This document shows, one piece after another, positions 14,827 through 19,218 of a stretch of DNA of 19,218 nt. The position numbers were made by a program, and so were the translations under genes. Origin of the DNA: Bacillaceae bacterium UBA7792 (GTDB lineage: Bacteria > Bacillota > Bacilli > Bacillales > Cytobacillaceae); NCBI GenBank assembly GCA_002480735.1, contig DLCS01000265.1, positions 1 through 19,218 of the forward strand. The letters run 5' to 3'. The notes below the pieces were generated by a model. That model was given only the letters and a program-made list of their open reading frames with translations, was not told where the DNA came from and did no database searches. Positions within the stretch are counted from its first letter, which is position 1. Each line of letters starts with the position of its first letter.

Positions 14827-16821
14827 TTGCAGAGAAAAATGGGGATCCTTGTCGTCTGCCTGCTGCTTTTACAGTTATCTATCAATTTACCAACGACAAA
14901 AGCGGCCGTATTTGACAAGAAAGTCCAAGAAAAAAAGACAGTAGTGGCGCCTGATGTCACTCATATAATGGAAAACTATCAAACTGGAAACGTTAAAGAA
15001 GCGGTCAATATCCTTGATATTAACCTCAAAAATACATATACAAACTTGGAAATCGGCTTACCCAATCCACTTAATTCTCTCAAAACAACAACTAGTACAG
15101 CGAAAGCGAATAGCTATGAGGGTCACCGAGTGATTGGTGCGGTGAATGCTTCCTTTTTCCTAAGTACAGGACCAGCCAATCTTTTGGCAAAAAATAATCA
15201 GATTATTAACTATGGGATTCTAGGAGAAAAGTTTGATAGCCCGACCCAGAAACCTGTTGCCTTTGGCATCTCTAGTTCTGGTAAGGCTATAGCAGACTAT
15301 TACACTACGAAGCTATCTTTTACCGTAGATGGCCAGACATATCCGATCGACCTGATTAATAGTGAAAGAACCGCTAACAAAAACGTTCTCTACACCTCTG
15401 TAAAGAAAACGACGGGGACAAATCCGTGGGGAATTGATATTGTTGTCACAAATGCTTCTAAGAGTACAAAAGAAGTCTATTTCGGGGATACGATTACAGG
15501 AACCGTTTCTAGTATTACTCAATATGGGCAGCCTGGAAATTCAGCAATTCCAGCTGATGGCTTTGTTGTTTCCGTTCAGAACAAGGAGCTTGCTACAAAG
15601 CTTAGCACTTTGCCTGCGGACACTCCAATAGAAGTAAATCTATCAATTGATGATAAATGGAAGGATGCTGAGTTTATTCTTGCAGCAGGACCTTTACTTG
15701 TAAAAGACGGCAAGGTCAATATTTCCATGCCGACGAGTTCTTCCTTTGTAACCACACGCAGTGATCGTACGGCCGTTGCAGTCGATTCAACAGGAACACG
15801 CGTATTTCTTGTGACGGTGGACGGTAGACAAAGTGGCTATAGCAACGGAACAAATCTAAAAGACCTAGCATCTTTTCTAATCTCTAAAGGGGCTTCAGCA
15901 GCGATTAATCTTGATGGTGGCGGTTCAACAACGATGGCCGTTCGCCAGCCATTTACGATCTTACCTGCATTGGCAAACAAGCCTTCCGGGGGAAGTGAAC
16001 GAAGAGTTTCCGCCATTCTGCAGGTTGTGAATACTGCACCGCCTAGTCAAGCAAAAACAATCAAGCTGAACAAGGTAGCAAGCAGCATTCAAAAAGGAAA
16101 ATCTATGGATATCACAGTCTCTCAAATTTTTGACGAATATATGAATCCAGTCACCGTTGATCCAGCTAAGCTGAAATATACGGTTCAAGGGAATATTGGA
16201 ACCATGGCTGGTACGAAGTTCACAGCAACAAACGGTGGAGCAGGAAAAGTAATTGTTGAATATGAGGGTGCGAAAGTAGAAGTGAGTATCCTAGTAGATG
16301 ACTCTATTTATAAGGATGTAAAAAGTAGCTTCTGGGCTTACCCAAGTATTCAATACCTTAATACACGTGGGTTAATTAAAGGCTATCCAGATGGTACCTT
16401 TAAACCAAATAACACGATCACTCGTGCGGAAGCCGCTACTATTATCGCAAGAGCATTAGATCTTAAGAAAACGACCAATCCAAGCTTCAAGGACGTAAAG
16501 AGCACCCACTATGCCTACAATGAAATTGCGGCAGTTGCTGAAAAGGGAATTCTTACGGGGAGAGAAGCAGGAAGCTTCAGTCCAGATGGCAAGCTGACGC
16601 GTGCGGAAATGGCTACCATTTTAAAAAGAGCTTATCAGCTTACAGGCACAACGACAGCGAAATTCTCTGATGTCAGCACAAAGCATTGGGCCTATGACAC
16701 TATTAATACTCTTATCGCCAATAAGATAACGGATGGTTATGAGGACGGCACGTTTAAACCAGATCGCCAAATCTCTCGTGCTGAATTTGCGACGATGCTG
16801 GATCGGGTAGAGAATAAATAG
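14827..16821 (+). CDS. SLH-anchored phosphodiester glycosidase (NAGPA-type) with Ig-like domain
   Basis: The 664-residue product has a signal peptide (about 1-27, ending TTKAA) and a NAGPA/DUF2233-type catalytic region (about 60-400). Its signatures are GAVNASFF (104-111), GPLLVKDGK, RTAVAVD (314-320), VDGRQSGYSNG (331-341), INLDGGGSTTM (360-370) and SGGSERRVS near 387. The family includes the enzyme that uncovers mannose-6-phosphate by removing phosphate-linked GlcNAc, so here a phosphodiester-linked sugar, for example on a teichoic acid or wall polysaccharide, is a reasonable substrate guess. An Ig-like domain (about 409-490) and three SLH domains (about 493-545, 552-603, 611-662) follow. 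TTG 14827 is nine bases after AGGAG (14813-14817) and supplies the basic residues of the signal peptide; ATG 14839 is the alternative. The SLH domains end the protein almost exactly. Confidence 0.85.
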   Translation: MQRKMGILVVCLLLLQLSINLPTTKAAVFDKKVQEKKTVVAPDVTHIMENYQTGNVKEAVNILDINLKNTYTNLEIGLPNPLNSLKTTTSTAKANSYEGHRVIGAVNASFFLSTGPANLLAKNNQIINYGILGEKFDSPTQKPVAFGISSSGKAIADYYTTKLSFTVDGQTYPIDLINSERTANKNVLYTSVKKTTGTNPWGIDIVVTNASKSTKEVYFGDTITGTVSSITQYGQPGNSAIPADGFVVSVQNKELATKLSTLPADTPIEVNLSIDDKWKDAEFILAAGPLLVKDGKVNISMPTSSSFVTTRSDRTAVAVDSTGTRVFLVTVDGRQSGYSNGTNLKDLASFLISKGASAAINLDGGGSTTMAVRQPFTILPALANKPSGGSERRVSAILQVVNTAPPSQAKTIKLNKVASSIQKGKSMDITVSQIFDEYMNPVTVDPAKLKYTVQGNIGTMAGTKFTATNGGAGKVIVEYEGAKVEVSILVDDSIYKDVKSSFWAYPSIQYLNTRGLIKGYPDGTFKPNNTITRAEAATIIARALDLKKTTNPSFKDVKSTHYAYNEIAAVAEKGILTGREAGSFSPDGKLTRAEMATILKRAYQLTGTTTAKFSDVSTKHWAYDTINTLIANKITDGYEDGTFKPDRQISRAEFATMLDRVENK

Positions 16822-16890
16822 GGACAATAACAGAATTATGATACGAAATGACCAGGACTAGCCATCCACATTCCGTACAAAAAATATTCA

Positions 16891-16932
16891 AATAACAAGA
16901 GCACTGTTCATGAAAACGGTGCTCTTGTTATT
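16891..16932 (+). terminator. Long hairpin after the NAGPA-type gene, possibly bidirectional
   Basis: Arms 16891-16908 and 16915-16932 pair over 18 positions (one G-U) around a 6-base loop. The stem base is AT-rich (AATAAC/GTTATT), so T-rich sequence follows the GC-rich core on both strands, and a run of A lies before it. It is 69 bases after the stop. Confidence 0.7.
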
Positions 16933-16942
16933 CGGTGGAAAT

Positions 16943-16988
16943 TCCCAGTATTCTAAGGTTGACTATACTGGGATTTAATTGGAATAAT
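16943..16988 (+). promoter_or_regulatory. Promoter of the GH26-like gene with dyad across the -35 box
   Basis: TTGACT (16959-16964), an 18-base spacer and AATAAT (16983-16988) fit a sigma-A promoter. TCCCAGTAT (16943-16951) and ATACTGGGA (16965-16973) form a perfect 9-bp inverted repeat whose arms begin 22 bases apart and enclose the -35 box. This is how repressor operators are often placed; no regulator is encoded in the window. Confidence 0.5.
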
Positions 16989-17024
16989 AGAGTATGAGTA
17001 ACTAAGTTATAAATGGAGGAGAAA

Positions 17025-19106
17025 ATGAAAAAAATATTAAGTTTGCTTGCTGCTGTTTTTCTTTTGGTCCCACTTTTCCACATGCCAAGTGAAGTGAGTG
17101 CTGCTACTGCTTCTGAGGTCAAATCATGGGAAAGCTCCTTAAAGAGCTCAATCGCAAGAAAAAGCTGGAACAATGCGGCGATTTATAGCAAAAAGCTAGC
17201 CGAGCATTATGATCAAAAGGGCCAGTATGACATTGCTGCCAAATACTATGATGATAACGCGATGTATTGGGCGAAGGCTGGTCATGCTGATTGGGGTATC
17301 CAAAATTCGATTCGTGCCGATCATATTCGTACAGAAGTAGGGCTTTATGTTGAAAAGCCGCTCCCATTAAATCAAAAGCTTGCCAAATTTGAGCCGACCA
17401 GTGGTACATACCTTGGATTGTTTCTGGCAGGAAAAAGGGAGAATGCGAATCCAGATCCGGTCAAAGATATTTATGGAAAAAATCATGCGATGTACTTAAC
17501 CTATACTACTTGGGGTAAAAAATACCCAGATACAAACACATATTTCCCAATGACTTTTGCCAAAAAGGCAAAGCAAAACGGGTCAGCCATCCAAATTGGA
17601 TTTGAACCTATGAATGGCCTGAATGAGGTAAAGGACGGGGAATATATTCGCCAATTTGCACGCGAAGCAAAGGAATCAGGAGTTCCAGTATTCCTCCGTT
17701 TTGCAGGAGAAATGAATGGCGAATGGGTACCATGGAGTGGGGACCCAAAGAAATATATTGAGAAGTTTCGTTTGGTTTATAAGATTATGAAGGAGGAAGC
17801 GCCAAATGTGGCGATGGTATGGTCACCGAACTTCCTTCCACGCCATAATATTGACCCATATTATCCAGGAGATAATTATGTTGATTGGGTGGGTCTATCT
17901 TTATACACAATTCCTTTTTCACATGGTAAAGAGGTTCCAGGTGGGAATCCAATGGACTACTTGAAGCCAATTTATGAAAAATATAGTCATAAACCGATGA
18001 TGGTGTCAGAAGGTGCTGTCTCTCATTATAGCTATGAACAAAGGAAGGATTATTCTGCATGGGCTTCTGGTCAAATCGGTAATATGTATGGCTTCATGCC
18101 AAGAATATATCCGCAAATCAAGGCGATCACTTATTTTAACCTTGATAAGCAAACAACCAGTTATGATAACCAAAACAATAACTATGATTTAGCTGCAAGT
18201 CCGGTGGTAGATAAGAAATATCAAACCATTATAAGCAGTTCCTACTTCCTAGATCATTTAACCGTTGATAGCAAAAATGATACGGTCAAAACTCAATACG
18301 TTCCTGTTGAGAAAATCAAAGAGGTAGCAGGTGTTCACAATGTATTTGCTTATGTGAAGCTGCCATTAGGAAAGCAACCTTACTATGTAGCCATATACCA
18401 GGGTAAGACAAAGCTTGCAGAATCCTATGCACAGCCTTGGGATATGAAGATTGATTTTAAGAATGTCGACCCGAAACAACCTTTAACCGTGATTGCCTTT
18501 GATAAGAACTTTAAGCGCTTGGCAACAAAAGAATTTAAAGGGAGTTTTACAAAGGTTAACAAAATCGGGAAGTTCACCGATGTGAAGGATACGCATTGGG
18601 CTTTCGCTGATATTGAGAAGGCAGAAGAAGATGGTATTGTAACTGGCTATCCAGGTGGAAACTTTCTTCCTAACAAAAAGGTGATGACGGCGGAATTTAT
18701 GACCATGCTTGGACGCTCTTATGGGGTGGGCAGTGAATTGGAAAAGGCGCCCTATCCAAAAGGGGTTGTCGATTACATGAAAACGATGAATTTCCCTTAT
18801 CATGGGAAAGCAAGCGCAGCGATTACTAGAAAAGAAGTGGCAGAAATCATTAGTGGAACGAGAGGCCTAAATCTTTCTGGTGATGATGCAATCAAATATT
18901 TGCTCGTGAATGATTTGGCAAAGGGAAAGGACTCCAAACAAGTTTCGGTTAAGAGCTACAAAGGAGAAGAAACTCTGACTAGAGCAGAAGCGGTTACTTT
19001 TGTGGCGAACATCAAGAAGACTGCAGGGCATAAAATTACTGAACGGCCTCTAGAACCAAGTGATGCAACCGTTATTCGTAAGGAATACCAGTCCAGGTTT
19101 GAATAA
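17025..19106 (+). CDS. SLH-bearing GH26-like glycoside hydrolase
   Basis: ATG 17025 gives 693 residues. The frame also holds an ATG at 17013, but GGAGG (17015-17019) lies between the two and serves the second. A signal peptide (about 1-26) is followed by a helical, TPR-like segment (about 30-110, with paired Tyr/Ala helices) and a catalytic region (about 120-390) resembling family GH26. RFAGEMNGEWVPW contains the probable acid/base Glu229, and MVSEGAVSH the probable nucleophile Glu329. In classic GH26 mannanases the residue before the acid/base is His; here it is Gly, so the substrate may differ. A beta-rich domain (about 410-510) precedes one standard SLH domain (about 515-570) and two poor ones. 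The second lacks the usual aspartate/tryptophan start and the third is barely recognisable apart from LTRAEAV. Anchoring may thus be weak or altered. It is probably a single-gene unit. Confidence 0.8.
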   Translation: MKKILSLLAAVFLLVPLFHMPSEVSAATASEVKSWESSLKSSIARKSWNNAAIYSKKLAEHYDQKGQYDIAAKYYDDNAMYWAKAGHADWGIQNSIRADHIRTEVGLYVEKPLPLNQKLAKFEPTSGTYLGLFLAGKRENANPDPVKDIYGKNHAMYLTYTTWGKKYPDTNTYFPMTFAKKAKQNGSAIQIGFEPMNGLNEVKDGEYIRQFAREAKESGVPVFLRFAGEMNGEWVPWSGDPKKYIEKFRLVYKIMKEEAPNVAMVWSPNFLPRHNIDPYYPGDNYVDWVGLSLYTIPFSHGKEVPGGNPMDYLKPIYEKYSHKPMMVSEGAVSHYSYEQRKDYSAWASGQIGNMYGFMPRIYPQIKAITYFNLDKQTTSYDNQNNNYDLAASPVVDKKYQTIISSSYFLDHLTVDSKNDTVKTQYVPVEKIKEVAGVHNVFAYVKLPLGKQPYYVAIYQGKTKLAESYAQPWDMKIDFKNVDPKQPLTVIAFDKNFKRLATKEFKGSFTKVNKIGKFTDVKDTHWAFADIEKAEEDGIVTGYPGGNFLPNKKVMTAEFMTMLGRSYGVGSELEKAPYPKGVVDYMKTMNFPYHGKASAAITRKEVAEIISGTRGLNLSGDDAIKYLLVNDLAKGKDSKQVSVKSYKGEETLTRAEAVTFVANIKKTAGHKITERPLEPSDATVIRKEYQSRFE

Positions 19107-19161
19107 GCCATATTTAGAGTAGTAGTGGGAATCCCCCAAAGTATAACGTCTTAAATATTAG

Positions 19162-19195
19162 AAGGGCATCCGAAAGTTGATGGATGCCCTTTTTT
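19162..19195 (+). terminator. Intrinsic terminator of the GH26-like gene
   Basis: AAGGGCATCC (19162-19171) and GGATGCCCTT (19182-19191) form a perfect 10-bp stem with a 10-base loop and a T-run. Confidence 0.9.
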
Positions 19196-19218
19196 GTTCT
19201 TCATGATCACAGTACCAG

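Noticed and set aside
17013..17024. ATG 17013 as start of the GH26-like gene.
   Set aside because: The ribosome-binding site lies downstream of it, and the added residues MEEK would precede a normal signal peptide start.
1..19218. Insertion sequence, prophage or tRNA-associated island.
   Set aside because: No transposase, integrase, tRNA, or flanking direct repeat was seen; gene sizes and style are uniform.

Overview
The window looks like chromosomal DNA of a low-GC, Gram-positive, Bacillaceae-like bacterium. Shine-Dalgarno sites are strong and AGGAGG-like, half of the start codons are TTG or GTG, intrinsic terminators with T-runs follow most genes, and S-layer homology (SLH) domains are abundant. 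The assignment rests on these general features only.

All ten complete genes encode proteins with an export signal at the N-terminus. Six carry SLH domains, which in this group usually bind the pyruvylated secondary cell-wall polysaccharide. The window is therefore a cell-surface locus.

Layout: (1) 1-88 is the tail of an upstream gene. (2) 241-1329, minus strand, is a small SLH/S-layer-type protein. (3) 1627-3090 is a lytic transglycosylase with SH3b and three SLH domains. (4) 3307-4665 is a secreted protein with a PrcB-like domain, an SbsA-type Ig-like domain and a C-terminal domain of unknown function; its start is a TTG. (5) 5012-8542 is a 1176-residue S8 subtilisin-like protease with several PPC-like domains. 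(6) 8697-9815 is a polysaccharide deacetylase with an N-terminal copper-amine-oxidase-like domain. (7) 9942-11003 is a three-SLH protein with an unassigned C-terminal domain. (8) 11264-13573 is an M14 zinc peptidase joined to a copper-amine-oxidase-like domain, an Ig-like domain and three SLH domains. (9) 13709-14614, minus strand, is an IcaB/PgaB-like polysaccharide deacetylase. (10) 14827-16821 is a NAGPA-type phosphodiester glycosidase with Ig-like and three SLH domains. (11) 17025-19106 is a GH26-like glycoside hydrolase with partly degenerate SLH domains.

Most genes are separated by a terminator and have their own promoter signals, so this looks like a functional neighbourhood of single-gene transcription units rather than one operon. 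Together the products could cleave glycan strands, trim stem peptides, deacetylate wall or capsule glycans, cut phosphodiester-linked sugars and degrade external protein, with several of them held in the wall by SLH domains.

The points I consider most worth checking are: the PrcB-like gene directly upstream of an S8 protease, which recalls the Treponema dentilisin (prcB-prcA-prtP) arrangement; a four-unit 20-bp tandem repeat with an ATTTGCG core at 11075-11154 and a 15-bp match to it at 3160; operator-like dyads over the -35 boxes of the protease and GH26 genes; and a helix that could hide the ribosome-binding site of the PrcB-like gene.
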